In this document: positions 49,701 to 58,478 of the stretch, one piece after another
How the letters are laid out: the number at the start of each line of letters is the position of its first letter
How positions within the stretch are numbered: the first letter of the stretch is position 1
Position numbers and translations under genes: made by a program
Notes under the pieces: generated by a model
What the model was told of the DNA's origin: nothing
What the model saw: only the letters and a program-made list of their open reading frames with translations
Database searches by the model: none
Assembly: GCF_001514125.1 (NCBI RefSeq)
Contig: NZ_KQ948555.1
Span: 1 to 64,000 of the forward strand
Length of the DNA: 64,000 nt
Direction of reading: 5' to 3'
Source of the DNA: Streptomyces longwoodensis
GTDB taxonomy: Bacteria > Actinomycetota > Actinomycetes > Streptomycetales > Streptomycetaceae

Positions 49701-50386
49701 TCGCCCGCCGTGTCCCCGGCGAGGGCCACGCGCACGTGGCCCTCGCCGTCCGGGGTGGTGGGCACCGGGCTGCCGGGGCCGCCGGGCGGGGCCAGCCGCA
49801 GGGTGGACTCGCCGATGCGCAGCAGGGCGCCCGGGGCGAAGCGCACCGGCCGGGCGGGTACGCGGGTGCCGTCCAGGGTGGTGCCGTTGGTGGAACCGAG
49901 GTCGGCGACGGTGACCCGGCCGTCGGCGGTCAGGGTCACCGCGCAGTGCAGGCGGGAGACGTCCGGGTCGTCCAGGGGGACGTCGGCGTCGGCGGAGCGG
50001 CCCACGCGCACCTGACCGCCGTGCAGCAGGTGGACCCCGCCCGCGTCCGGGCCGGCGACCACGTCGAGGCGGGCCGGGGCGTCGGCCACCTCCGGGTGCG
50101 GCTCGGGGTCGGCGGGGGCGCCCAGGGACAGCACCGCGCCGTCGACCAGCGGGGGCTCGCCCAGGGTGCAGCGCTGGACGTCCAGGCGCTCCAGGCCCGC
50201 GTAGAGCACCACCGCGCCGCCGGACGCGCTCGTCTCGCCGGAGACCGCCGTGGCGAGCGCCGACGCGACCGCGGCCAGCGCCGTGCCCGCGGGCGCCGTG
50301 ACCAGCACGTCGCGGCTCGCGGTGCGGCCGCGCGCCTCGGACGCGGGTGGGCCGAGCGGGTCTACGACGGTCAGCCGGATCTGCAT
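46724..50386 (-). CDS. FHA domain and FtsK/SpoIIIE-type ATPase protein
   Basis: This 1220-residue protein starts with about 90 residues of beta-rich sequence (MQIRLTVVDP). An FHA domain follows (about 108-200) with all binding residues: VGRS (Arg130), SRLH (144-147) and GSTNGT (Asn167). Residues 200-480 are a long Gly/Pro/Thr-rich disordered linker, then comes an EccC/FtsK-like region. A P-loop GPPGSGRTE lies near residue 908 with Arg in place of the usual Lys, followed by GIVLIDGRD and Walker B-like LVVVVDDLDALV. No transmembrane segment is evident. Only one recognisable ATPase module exists, against three in EccC. It is divergent from pkaA, suggesting phosphothreonine-dependent regulation. 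The role is unknown. Confidence 0.85.
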   Translation of the reverse strand: MQIRLTVVDPLGPPASEARGRTASRDVLVTAPAGTALAAVASALATAVSGETSASGGAVVLYAGLERLDVQRCTLGEPPLVDGAVLSLGAPADPEPHPEVADAPARLDVVAGPDAGGVHLLHGGQVRVGRSADADVPLDDPDVSRLHCAVTLTADGRVTVADLGSTNGTTLDGTRVPARPVRFAPGALLRIGESTLRLAPPGGPGSPVPTTPDGEGHVRVALAGDTAGDTGGDGTRKDAGAPGSSRRVSGRGGLTARVPEDRPADDDTGGPGPAPTGHGTPRSPSGPTGHGYGTGGWAGPAPTGSERSHAPGTASPDEHGGPAPHPGTTVPGQGGAPSVERHGGAAGPHPGSGAGASDATHAGGSGLGPFEGLAADIRNGHASGAAGTPYDGPGRKLTPLRGTDAPPPARRRGGLSAWARRLTGGGRDDAPGTPDEQPYDVPPAETAPVPSAVVPGAPETWPDPATLLLTALGPGPRLWERGPGHPEALTVRLGTADRAAPGGSGVLPAVPVTTDLREVGALGLAGPRERLSGLARAVLAQLAALHSPDTLEIVLVSTDRARSAEERAAEWAWLGWLPHLRPGHGQDCRLLLAHDREQAGARLDELLRRLDTHDEPDARGADRSAPSGSGRPLPAQRQPRPAEHAEDAAYAEGPEAGDTASPATHQIDHPGPHASGVPARRPSWALADGPADASAAPHGHPGPHTVLVVDGDPGGADLREAVARLSLEGPAAGIHVLCLAETAAASPASPVTETYEAACAAVPAFRHCGAVVLLSGDVATALRLLRVVRAGGPGSEPPGPVGHGTVGAVDAVSPAWAERFARALAPLRPDGAGERHPRVATPLPASARLLDELGLARATPASLMARWADAADDPEALGGRAVAVLGAGPRGPVGVDLGGDGPHLLVEGPPGSGRTELLRAVVASLAAAERPDRLGIVLIDGRDSVGKGGAGQGDGLRVCTDVPHVTTHLTANDPVRMREFAQSLSAELKRRAELVGRVDFAEWHRHRAVADRIGPQRGPGGGAADLDGPPSSTLRLRPGAAARPRTEPAPALPRLVVVVDDLDALVSPALGSPGRPAAGSVMRALEAVARDGERLGVHLVAAAGPGGRTAESEPSRRATLRVTLDAPVSGTDEPAPGRGRLTGADGRVTPFQGGRVTGRIPRTATVRPTVVPLDWRRMGDPPARRPVRELGNGPTDLALLASALERAAREVAAAEVPSLL

Positions 50387-50832
50387 CGGCGTCAGCGGTC
50401 CCTTCTGCGCGGGTCTGCGCGGGCGCGGACTACCCCCCACCCCACACGAGCACGTCGGCCAGTACTCCAGGCATCCTCGCACCTGTCACCGACAACGCGC
50501 CCGCCGCCCGGGAACAAGTGATCTTGATTGGTCGGCTCTGCCCGCAAAAGTGCCTGCCAGGTGCCCCGCGGGCGACCGCTCGAGCCCCACTTGAGATCGG
50601 TCACGCCCGCTCCGGGCAACCGCCGGACCGAGCAGAGCGTCTTTCGTTCGAACATGTCCGGCGAGCCGTACGTACGACGCACGGAACCCCTCCCGACCCC
50701 TCCCGGGGCGACGCGGAACGGGTGCGGAACACCGGGCGGCACGCCGCGGACAGGCCGGTGGCGCGGACCGCGGCACTACAGTGGGTCGGAATGTAGTGGA
50801 ACAGCAACGGCAAGCAGCAGGGAGCGCATGAC
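50387..50832. other. Divergent intergenic region between the FHA-FtsK gene and pkaA
   Basis: No gene is supported in these 446 bases. TACAGT (50777-50782) is a plausible -10 for pkaA, about 50 bases upstream of its start, without a good -35. The segment 50510-50560 is AT-richer than its surroundings and could hold the minus-strand promoter. A GGGAGC ribosome-binding site precedes GTG 50833. Confidence 0.35.
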
Positions 50833-52521
50833 GTGCGGCCGGTAGGGAGCAAGTACCTCCTTGAGGAGCCGTTGGGGCGCGGCGCCACGGGGACCGTGTG
50901 GCGAGCCCGTCAGCGCGAGACCGCGGGAGCCGAGGCGGCCGTGCCCGGCCAGCCCGGCGAGACGGTCGCGATCAAGGTCCTCAAGGAGGAGCTGGCGAGC
51001 GACCCCGACGTCGTGATGCGGTTCCTGCGCGAGCGCTCGGTGCTGCTGCGGCTCACCCACCCCAACATCGTCCGGGTCCGCGACCTGGTGGTCGAGGGCG
51101 ATCTGCTCGCCCTGGTCATGGACCTCGTCGACGGCCCCGACCTGCACCGCTACCTGCGCGAGAACGGCCCCTTCACGCCCGTCGGCGCCGCCCTGCTGAC
51201 CGCGCAGATCGCCGACGCGCTGGCCGCGAGCCACGCCGACGGCGTCGTCCACCGCGACCTGAAGCCGGCCAACGTGCTGCTGCGCCAGGGCGGCGGCGAG
51301 ATGCACCCTATGCTGACCGACTTCGGCATCGCACGGCTCGCCGACTCCCCGGGCCTGACCCGCACCAGCGAGTTCGTCGGCACGCCCGCGTACGTGGCCC
51401 CGGAGTCCGCCGAGGGCCGCCCGCAGACCTCCGCCGTCGACGTCTACGGCGCCGGCATCCTGCTGTACGAGCTGGTCACCGGCCGCCCGCCGTTCTCCGG
51501 CGGGTCCGCCCTGGAGGTGCTGCACCAGCACCTGAGCGCCGAGCCGCGCCGCCCGTCGACCGTGCCCGACCCGCTGTGGACGGTCATCGAGCGCTGCCTG
51601 CGCAAGAACCCGGCCGAGCGGCCGAGCGCCCAGAACCTCGCGCGCGGGCTGCGCATCGTCGCCGAGGGCGTCGGGGTCCACGCGAACTCGATGCAGATCG
51701 CCGCCGCCGAGGGCGTCGGCCACGTCCTCGCCCCCGACCCGGCGCCCGCCGCGGTGCCGGACGCGGGCGGCGTCGCCGACCCCACCCAGGTGCTGCCGCA
51801 CGGCTCGGCGGCCGGACCGGCGGGCGGCTACGACCCCAACGCCGCGACCAGCGTGCTGCCGCACACCGGCGCGCAGCCCCCCGCGGGCGCCGCGGACCCC
51901 ACCGCGGTCCTGCCGCACACCGGCGCGGCCGACCCGACCGCCGTGCTGCCGCCGGTGCCGCCCGGCCAGCCGGGCCAGGGCGGGCAGCCGCCCGAGCAGC
52001 CGCACCCCTGGCAGAGCCAGCTGCGCGCCGCCCGCGACCGCAACGAGCAGACCCAGATCCAGTACCTCGACCCCGGCGAGGACCCGCTGCGCCGTCGCCC
52101 GCAGCGCCAGGTGGCCCGCCCGCAGCAGCAGCCGCGCCCGCAGCCCCAGCAGCAGCGCCCGCAGCAGGGCTACGGCCGCCAGCAGCAGCCGCAGCCGTAC
52201 GCGCCGCCGCAGCACCAGCAGCCCCAGCGGTACGCCCCGCCGCCCGCGCCCCAGCCGCAGCGGCCCCAGCGGCCGGCGCCGGAGCCCCGCGAGCCGCGCC
52301 GGCGCAGCGCCAACCCGATGAAGATCCCCGGCCTCGGCTGCCTGAAGGGCTGCCTCTTCACGATCGTCATCCTGGTCGTGGCCGGCTGGATGGTCTGGGA
52401 GTTCACCCCGCTCCAGGACTGGATCGGCACCGGCAAGGGCTACTGGCAGCAGCTCGGCGACTGGTTCGACACGGTCACCGGCTGGATCGGTGACCTCGCC
52501 GACAGCGGTTCCTCCCAGTAG
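50833..52521 (+). CDS. pkaA: Membrane-anchored Ser/Thr protein kinase PkaA
   Basis: This 562-residue Hanks-type kinase has P-loop LGRGATGTVW (14-23), Lys48 in VAIKVLKEEL after a short insert, catalytic HRDLKPANVLL (140-150), DFGIAR (163-168) and GTPAYVAPE (183-191). The kinase domain ends near 275. The linker holds four T-x-V-L motifs (Thr318, 339, 357, 369), then a Gln/Pro-rich stretch (about 420-485). One transmembrane helix (about 508-524) leads to a short extracellular tail with no PASTA domain. Position before pkaB and prfB matches S. coelicolor PkaA. It probably autophosphorylates; its input signal is unknown. Confidence 0.92.
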   Translation: MRPVGSKYLLEEPLGRGATGTVWRARQRETAGAEAAVPGQPGETVAIKVLKEELASDPDVVMRFLRERSVLLRLTHPNIVRVRDLVVEGDLLALVMDLVDGPDLHRYLRENGPFTPVGAALLTAQIADALAASHADGVVHRDLKPANVLLRQGGGEMHPMLTDFGIARLADSPGLTRTSEFVGTPAYVAPESAEGRPQTSAVDVYGAGILLYELVTGRPPFSGGSALEVLHQHLSAEPRRPSTVPDPLWTVIERCLRKNPAERPSAQNLARGLRIVAEGVGVHANSMQIAAAEGVGHVLAPDPAPAAVPDAGGVADPTQVLPHGSAAGPAGGYDPNAATSVLPHTGAQPPAGAADPTAVLPHTGAADPTAVLPPVPPGQPGQGGQPPEQPHPWQSQLRAARDRNEQTQIQYLDPGEDPLRRRPQRQVARPQQQPRPQPQQQRPQQGYGRQQQPQPYAPPQHQQPQRYAPPPAPQPQRPQRPAPEPREPRRRSANPMKIPGLGCLKGCLFTIVILVVAGWMVWEFTPLQDWIGTGKGYWQQLGDWFDTVTGWIGDLADSGSSQ

Positions 52522-52619
52522 TCCGGTACGCCCGGTAAGGGTGCGGGCGACTCTGGGGATTTGTCGACATCCGGCGGGTGATTTCCGCCGCCGGAGTGAA
52601 GGTTGGCTCTCCGGACGCG

Positions 52620-52625
52620 TAGCTT
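52620..52625 (+). promoter_or_regulatory. Candidate -10 element of pkaB
   Basis: TAGCTT lies 31 bases upstream of the TTG start, in the locally AT-richer part of the 134-base gap after pkaA. It is flanked by two ACGCGT palindromes. The -35 is unclear. Confidence 0.35.
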
Positions 52626-52655
52626 TGTCGGCAACACGCGTACGTAGGAGCAGCC

Positions 52656-53909
52656 TTGGCACGGAAGATCGGCAGCCGGTACACCGCCCACCAGATCCTC
52701 GGGCGGGGCAGCGCCGGCACGGTGTGGCTGGGCGAGGGACCCGAGGGGCCCGTCGCCATCAAGCTGCTGCGCGAGGACCTCGCGTCCGACGAGGAGCTGG
52801 TGGGCCGCTTCGTCCAGGAGCGCACCGCCCTGCTTGGCCTGGACCACCCCAACGTCGTCTCGGTGCGCGACCTCGTCGTCGACGGCAACGACCTGGCCCT
52901 GGTGATGGACCTGGTCCGCGGCACCGACCTGCGCACCCGGCTGGACCGGGACCGCCGGCTCGCCCCCGAGGCGGCCGTGGCGATCACCGCCGACGTCGCC
53001 GAGGGACTGGCGGCGGCCCACGCGGCCGGGGTCGTCCACCGCGACGTCAAGCCGGAGAACGTGCTGCTCGACATGCAGGGCCCGCTGGGTCCCGGCGGCT
53101 CGCACCGCGCCCTGCTGACCGACTTCGGCGTGGCGAAGCTCATCGACACCCCCAAGCGCACCCGCGCCACGAAGATCATCGGCACCCCGGACTACCTCGC
53201 CCCCGAGATCGTCGAGGGCCTGCCGCCGCGCGCGGCCGTCGACATCTACGCCCTGGCCACGGTGCTGTACGAGCTGCTGGCGGGCTTCACGCCGTTCGGC
53301 GGCGGCCACCCCGGCGCGGTGCTGCGCCGGCACGTCACCGAGAGCGTCGCGCCCCTGCCCGGCATCCCGGACGAGCTGTGGCAGCTGGTCGTCCAGTGCC
53401 TCGCCAAGGCGCCCGCCTCCCGGCTGCGCGCCTCGGAGCTGGCGGCCCGGCTGCGCGAGCAGCTGCCGACGCTCGCCGGGATGCCGCCGCTGGACGTGGA
53501 CGAGCCGGACACCGAGACGGACGACGAGCCGGAGGCGGTCCCGGTCCCGGGCGCCGTGGCCGCCGAGCCCGCCGCACGCGCGCGGCGCGGCGCGGTGCCC
53601 CTGGTGCCCGGCGCCAAGCCCGACTCCAACCGCGACACCCACACCTCGATGCGGGTGCCCGCCCCGGACGAGCTGGCCGGCGGCGCCCACGGCACCGCCC
53701 GCGTCCCCCGGGCGGCGGGCGCCCCCCGCCCCGGCTCGGCCCGCAACCGCGCCACCACGCGGCGCCGCCGCCTGGTCCTGGCCGCGGCGGCGGTGGTCCT
53801 CGCGGCCGCGGCGGGCGTCGGCACCTGGCTCGCCACCTCCGGCGACGACGCCGACGCGAGCCCCTCCCGGCCGACCTCGTCGGCCCCCGCCGCCCCGTCC
53901 GCCCCCTGA
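52656..53909 (+). CDS. pkaB: Ser/Thr protein kinase PkaB
   Basis: This 417-residue Hanks-type kinase, a paralogue of PkaA, has P-loop LGRGSAGTVW (15-24), Lys36 (VAIKLLRE), HRDVKPENVLL, DFGVAKL and GTPDYLAPE. After the kinase domain (about 8-270) come an acidic/Pro-rich linker and one transmembrane helix near 368-390 (LVLAAAAVVLAAAAGVGTWL). A Ser/Pro-rich tail of about 25 residues lies outside. The T-x-V-L repeats of PkaA are absent. TTG 52656 has AGGAG five bases upstream. The length equals that remembered for S. coelicolor PkaB. Confidence 0.92.
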   Translation: MARKIGSRYTAHQILGRGSAGTVWLGEGPEGPVAIKLLREDLASDEELVGRFVQERTALLGLDHPNVVSVRDLVVDGNDLALVMDLVRGTDLRTRLDRDRRLAPEAAVAITADVAEGLAAAHAAGVVHRDVKPENVLLDMQGPLGPGGSHRALLTDFGVAKLIDTPKRTRATKIIGTPDYLAPEIVEGLPPRAAVDIYALATVLYELLAGFTPFGGGHPGAVLRRHVTESVAPLPGIPDELWQLVVQCLAKAPASRLRASELAARLREQLPTLAGMPPLDVDEPDTETDDEPEAVPVPGAVAAEPAARARRGAVPLVPGAKPDSNRDTHTSMRVPAPDELAGGAHGTARVPRAAGAPRPGSARNRATTRRRRLVLAAAAVVLAAAAGVGTWLATSGDDADASPSRPTSSAPAAPSAP

Positions 53910-53989
53910 CCCCGCGCCCCTGACCTCCCGGTCGGTGCCCTCCCCGGGCCTCCCGGCCGCCACCGGCGCTCCCCGCCGGGCGGAGCCGT

Positions 53990-53995
53990 TACGCT
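53990..53995 (+). promoter_or_regulatory. Candidate -10 element of prfB, leaderless type
   Basis: TACGCT ends six bases before GTG 54002. The intervening GGGGGT is too close to act as a ribosome-binding site, so a leaderless transcript is likely. Confidence 0.35.
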
Positions 53996-54001
53996 GGGGG
54001 T

Positions 54002-55108
<1,107 letters not shown>

Positions 55109-55118
55109 CCATGTCGAC

Positions 55119-55152
55119 AAGCCAACCGCCCTCACGCAGGGGCGGTTGGCTT
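55119..55152 (+). terminator. Rho-independent-like terminator after prfB
   Basis: Perfect 13-bp arms (55119-55131 and 55140-55152) enclose an eight-base loop, ten bases after the prfB stop. Confidence 0.8.
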
Positions 55153-55387
55153 ATGTCTGGGTTTTACATCACACTCACGGCCTCAAGAACCGGCCATTGC
55201 GTACGCAGGGGGACATTGCGCGCGCAACGGCCTTGACGCTGCTGTGAAAACTCGGAAGGGTGAAGCGTGGCATGCGTATCTTTGGGGCGCATGTGAACCG
55301 GGGGGCTTCGCATTTTCTCGCTACCTCCGTCGATCACGGCCCCGAGCGCGGCCTCTTCGACGATCAGCTACTGGGGGTAGCAGCCTT
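55153..55387. other. Leader region of the LAETG surface-protein gene
   Basis: This region of about 235 bases has no gene. It is AT-richer than average, contains TTGACG at 55231-55236 and GTATCT near 55275, and ends with a GGGGGTAG purine tract before ATG 55388. I looked for a c-di-AMP-type riboswitch and could not match the conserved elements. Confidence 0.3.
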
Positions 55388-56272
55388 ATGACCAACAAGA
55401 CGCGCGTCCGCATCGCGCGCATCGCCGCGGGCGCCGTGATCGCCGCGGGCGCCTCGCTGACGGTCGCGGGCGTGGCGCAGGCCAACGGTTCCGACGGCCT
55501 CGTCTCGACCGGCGACACCACCGACGTCACCACGCAGACGCAGGACGACCCGTGCCCGATCGGCGTCTGCACCGACGCGTCGACGACGACCACGACGTCC
55601 ATCGGCGGCGACGACTCGACGAGCTCGACCTCGTCCATCGGCGGGGACGACTCGACGAGCTCGACCTCCTCCATCGGCGGGGACGACTCGACGAGCTCGA
55701 CCTCCTCCATCGGTGGCGACGACTCGACGAGTTCGACCTCGTCCATCGGCGGGGACGACTCCTCCAGCTCGACCACCACGTCGGGCGGGAACGACTCCTC
55801 CAGCTCGACCACCAACGGTGGGAACGGCAACGGCGGCTCGAACGGCAACGGCAACTCGGGCGGCAACTCGAACTCGGGCGGTAACTCGACCTCGGGCGGC
55901 AACGGCACCTCGGGTGGCAACGGCACCTCGGGCGGCAACTCCTCCACCTCCGGTGGCAACGGCACCTCGGGCGGCAACTCCTCCACCTCCGGTGGCGCCG
56001 CCAGCGGCTCGAGCGGTTCTACCGGCTCGACCGGCTCCGGCACCACCCCCGACGGCACCTCCGCCCAGGAGGCCGGGAGCTCGGCGCTGACCGACACCTC
56101 GGACGCCACGGCCGCCGACACCACCGCCCAGGGCGGTGGCAAGCAGCTCGCCGAGACCGGTGCCGGGGAGACCACCTTCCTGGTCATCGGCGCCGCGACG
56201 ATGATCGCCGGCGGCGTCGGCTTCCGCATCCTCCCGCGCCTGGTCGCGGGCCGCGGCGGAGCCGCTGCCTGA
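55388..56272 (+). CDS. Ser/Gly-repeat surface protein with LAETG sorting signal
   Basis: This 294-residue secreted protein has a signal peptide at residues 1-32 (RIARIAAGAVIAAGASLTVA, likely cut after AQA), then a short segment with a Cys pair (DDPCPIGVCTD). Five 12-residue SIGGDDSTSSTS-type repeats follow, then SGG-N/S repeats (about 135-205). The C-terminal sorting signal has LAETG at 254-258, a hydrophobic helix and an Arg-containing tail. LAxTG is the preferred site of actinobacterial class E sortases (as in the long chaplins), so it is probably covalently wall-anchored. The repeats look like a flexible stalk and may be glycosylated. No sortase gene is nearby. Confidence 0.88.
   Translation: MTNKTRVRIARIAAGAVIAAGASLTVAGVAQANGSDGLVSTGDTTDVTTQTQDDPCPIGVCTDASTTTTTSIGGDDSTSSTSSIGGDDSTSSTSSIGGDDSTSSTSSIGGDDSTSSTSSIGGDDSSSSTTTSGGNDSSSSTTNGGNGNGGSNGNGNSGGNSNSGGNSTSGGNGTSGGNGTSGGNSSTSGGNGTSGGNSSTSGGAASGSSGSTGSTGSGTTPDGTSAQEAGSSALTDTSDATAADTTAQGGGKQLAETGAGETTFLVIGAATMIAGGVGFRILPRLVAGRGGAAA
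55598..55777 (+). repeat. Five tandem 36-base coding repeats
   Basis: Each 36-base unit starts at the TCC of a Ser-Ile-Gly-Gly-Asp-Asp block (55598, 55634, 55670, 55706, 55742). The first four encode SIGGDDSTSSTS and the fifth SIGGDDSSSSTT. Length variation between strains is likely. Confidence 0.85.
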
Positions 56273-56315
56273 CGGTAGCCACGACCGCACGCACCGTGTG
56301 CGCGTGACGTGACAG

Positions 56316-56349
56316 GAAGAGGCCCGGAGCGCTCGCTCCGGGCCTCTTC
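56316..56349. terminator. Strong bidirectional terminator hairpin
   Basis: A perfect 15-bp stem (56316-56330 and 56335-56349) with a four-base loop lies between the converging surface-protein and zinc-ribbon genes. Confidence 0.8.
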
Positions 56350-56367
56350 GCCGTCGGTGGGGTCGGG

Positions 56368-56559
56368 CTACGCGGTCTGGTGGGCCAGCAGCGCCACCGC
56401 TGCCACCAGCACCGCCAGCAGCGCGATGAGGGCCGCCGGGTTCAGGCCCGCCAGAAAGCTCTCCTGTTGCAGCCGCTCGCGGTTCGCACGGCACACGGGG
56501 CACCGGCCTTCGCTCACGGGCGCCGCGCAGTTCGCGCACACCAGCCGGTCGTACGTCAT
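56368..56559 (-). CDS. Small zinc-ribbon single-pass membrane protein
   Basis: This 63-residue protein has four cysteines as CxxC...CxxC (Cys8, 11, 20, 23: VCANCAAPVSEGRCPVC), which form a probable zinc ribbon. A linker and a C-terminal transmembrane helix (AALIALLAVLVAAVALLA) follow. It is likely tail-anchored with the ribbon in the cytoplasm. GAGG four bases upstream supports ATG 56559. Function is unknown. It is divergent from ftsE. Confidence 0.75.
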   Translation of the reverse strand: MTYDRLVCANCAAPVSEGRCPVCRANRERLQQESFLAGLNPAALIALLAVLVAAVALLAHQTA

Positions 56560-56767
56560 GCGCCTCGCCCTCCTCGCACCCGGTTTCTGCTCGGTACAAC
56601 GCTCACGGAAACGCGAACGTTCCCCTCCCACTGTGCCAGGTTCCCGCTCGACGCGCTCTGGGGTGCCGGACGAAGGCGGCGTCCCCTTTCCCCACGGGCC
56701 ACCGTACAAAACCGCACAAGCACGCCCCAACCCCGTACGGCGCCTGCGCTCGCGCACCGGGTTCGCG

Positions 56768-56773
56768 TATGGT
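56768..56773 (+). promoter_or_regulatory. Candidate -10 element of ftsE
   Basis: TATGGT, preceded by GCG, lies 36 bases upstream of the ftsE GTG. The rest of the 249-base gap from 56560 shows no gene. Confidence 0.3.
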
Positions 56774-56808
56774 CACGCTCATCTACCCCCGGCGACCCGT
56801 GGTGCACC

Positions 56809-57498
56809 GTGATCCGATTCGACAACGTCTCCAAGGTCTACCCCAAGCAGACCCGACCCGCGCTCAGGGATGTCTCCCTCGAGGTGGAGAAGGGCGAGTT
56901 CGTGTTCCTCGTCGGGTCCTCCGGCTCCGGCAAGTCCACCTTCCTGCGGCTGGTCCTCCGCGAGGAGCGGTGCAGCCACGGCCAGGTGCACGTCCTGGGC
57001 AAGGACCTCGCGCGCCTCTCCAACTGGAAGGTGCCGCAGATGCGCCGCCAGCTGGGGACCGTGTTCCAGGACTTCCGCCTGCTGCCGAACAAGACGGTCG
57101 CGGAGAACGTGGCCTTCGCGCAGGAGGTGATCGGCAAGTCCCGCGGTGAGATCCGCAAGTCCGTGCCGCAGGTGCTCGACCTGGTCGGGCTCGGCGGCAA
57201 GGAGGACCGGATGCCGGGCGAGCTGTCCGGCGGTGAGCAGCAGCGCGTCGCCATCGCGCGGGCCTTCGTCAACCGCCCGAAGCTGCTGATCGCCGACGAG
57301 CCCACCGGCAACCTCGACCCGCAGACCTCGGTCGGCATCATGAAGCTGCTGGACCGGATCAACCGGACCGGCACGACCGTGGTGATGGCCACGCACGACC
57401 AGAACATCGTGGACCAGATGCGCAAGCGCGTCATCGAGCTGGAGAAGGGCCGCCTCGTCCGCGACCAGGCACGCGGCGTCTACGGCTACCAGCACTGA
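56809..57498 (+). CDS. ftsE: Cell division ATP-binding protein FtsE
   Basis: This 229-residue ATPase of the FtsEX complex couples ATP hydrolysis to activation of peptidoglycan hydrolases at the membrane. It has Walker A GSSGSGKS (36-43), Q-loop VFQDFRLLPN, signature LSGGEQQRVAIARA, Walker B LLIADEPTGNLDP and switch ATHD. GTG 56809 gives VIRFDNVSKVYP, the usual FtsE start. The ftsX gene follows after 50 bases. The length is typical. Confidence 0.97.
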   Translation: MIRFDNVSKVYPKQTRPALRDVSLEVEKGEFVFLVGSSGSGKSTFLRLVLREERCSHGQVHVLGKDLARLSNWKVPQMRRQLGTVFQDFRLLPNKTVAENVAFAQEVIGKSRGEIRKSVPQVLDLVGLGGKEDRMPGELSGGEQQRVAIARAFVNRPKLLIADEPTGNLDPQTSVGIMKLLDRINRTGTTVVMATHDQNIVDQMRKRVIELEKGRLVRDQARGVYGYQH

Positions 57499-57548
57499 GA
57501 CCGCCCGGCTCCTCGCTCGCGTTCCACGGAAAGGTTTGACCCGCCGCC

Positions 57549-58466
57549 ATGCGCGCCCAGTTCGTTCTGTCCGAGATCGGTGTCGGACTCCGCCGCAACC
57601 TCACGATGACGTTCGCCGTCATCGTCTCCGTCGCCCTGTCGCTCGCGCTGTTCGGCGGGTCGCTCCTGATGAGCGACCAGGTCAACACCATGAAGGGCTA
57701 CTGGTACGACAAGGTCAACGTCTCGGTGTTCCTCTGCAACAAGAGCGACGCCGAGTCCGACCCCAACTGCGCCAAGGGCGCGGTCACCGAGGACCAGAAG
57801 AAGGAAATCCAAACCGACCTCAAGAAGATGGCCGTGGTCGACACGGTCACCTACGAGTCGCAGGACGAGGCGTACAAGCACTACAAGCAGCAGTTCGGCG
57901 ACTCCCCGCTGGCCAGTTCGCTCACCCCGGACCAGATGCAGGAGTCGTACCGGATCAAGCTGAAGGACCCGGAGAAGTACCAGGTCATCGCGACCGCCTT
58001 CGACGGGCGGGACGGCGTGCAGTCGGTGCAGGACCAGAAGGGCATCCTGGACAACCTCTTCGGGCTGCTCAACGGCATGAACTGGGCCGCGCGGATGGTG
58101 ATGGCGCTGATGCTGGTGGTCGCGCTGATGCTGATCGTCAACACCGTGCGCGTCTCCGCGTTCAGCCGGCGGCGCGAGACCGGGATCATGCGCCTGGTCG
58201 GCGCCTCGGGCTTCTACATCCAGGCGCCGTTCATCGCCGAGGCGGCGGTCGCCGGGCTCATCGGCGGCGGGGTGGCCTGCGGGTTCCTGGTGGTCGCGCG
58301 GTACTTCATCATCGACCACGGCCTCGCGCTGTCGCAGAAGCTGAACCTCATCAACTTCATCGGCTGGGACGCCGTGTTGACGAAGCTGCCGCTGATCCTC
58401 GCGACGAGCCTGCTGATGCCCGCGCTGGCCGCGTTCTTCGCGTTGCGCAAGTACCTGAAGGTGTGA
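57549..58466 (+). CDS. ftsX: Cell division protein FtsX
   Basis: This 305-residue membrane partner of FtsE has four helices: TM1 at about 22-43, an extracellular domain to about 175, and TM2-4 in the C-terminal half. RRETGIMRLVGASGFYIQAPF is the conserved FtsX segment. The extracellular domain contains two Cys (VFLCNKSDAESDPNCAKG) that could form a disulfide. In mycobacteria this domain activates the RipC hydrolase; the partner here is unknown. A GGAAAGG ribosome-binding site precedes ATG 57549. Confidence 0.96.
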   Translation: MRAQFVLSEIGVGLRRNLTMTFAVIVSVALSLALFGGSLLMSDQVNTMKGYWYDKVNVSVFLCNKSDAESDPNCAKGAVTEDQKKEIQTDLKKMAVVDTVTYESQDEAYKHYKQQFGDSPLASSLTPDQMQESYRIKLKDPEKYQVIATAFDGRDGVQSVQDQKGILDNLFGLLNGMNWAARMVMALMLVVALMLIVNTVRVSAFSRRRETGIMRLVGASGFYIQAPFIAEAAVAGLIGGGVACGFLVVARYFIIDHGLALSQKLNLINFIGWDAVLTKLPLILATSLLMPALAAFFALRKYLKV

Positions 58467-58478
58467 CGCACACCAAAA

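Noticed and set aside
55153..55387. c-di-AMP riboswitch before the surface-protein gene
   Set aside because: Cell-wall genes in Streptomyces can carry such a riboswitch, but I could not find its conserved elements or pairing here.
55598..55995. CRISPR-like repeat array
   Set aside because: The repeats are contiguous without spacers, multiples of three, and fully inside a reading frame.
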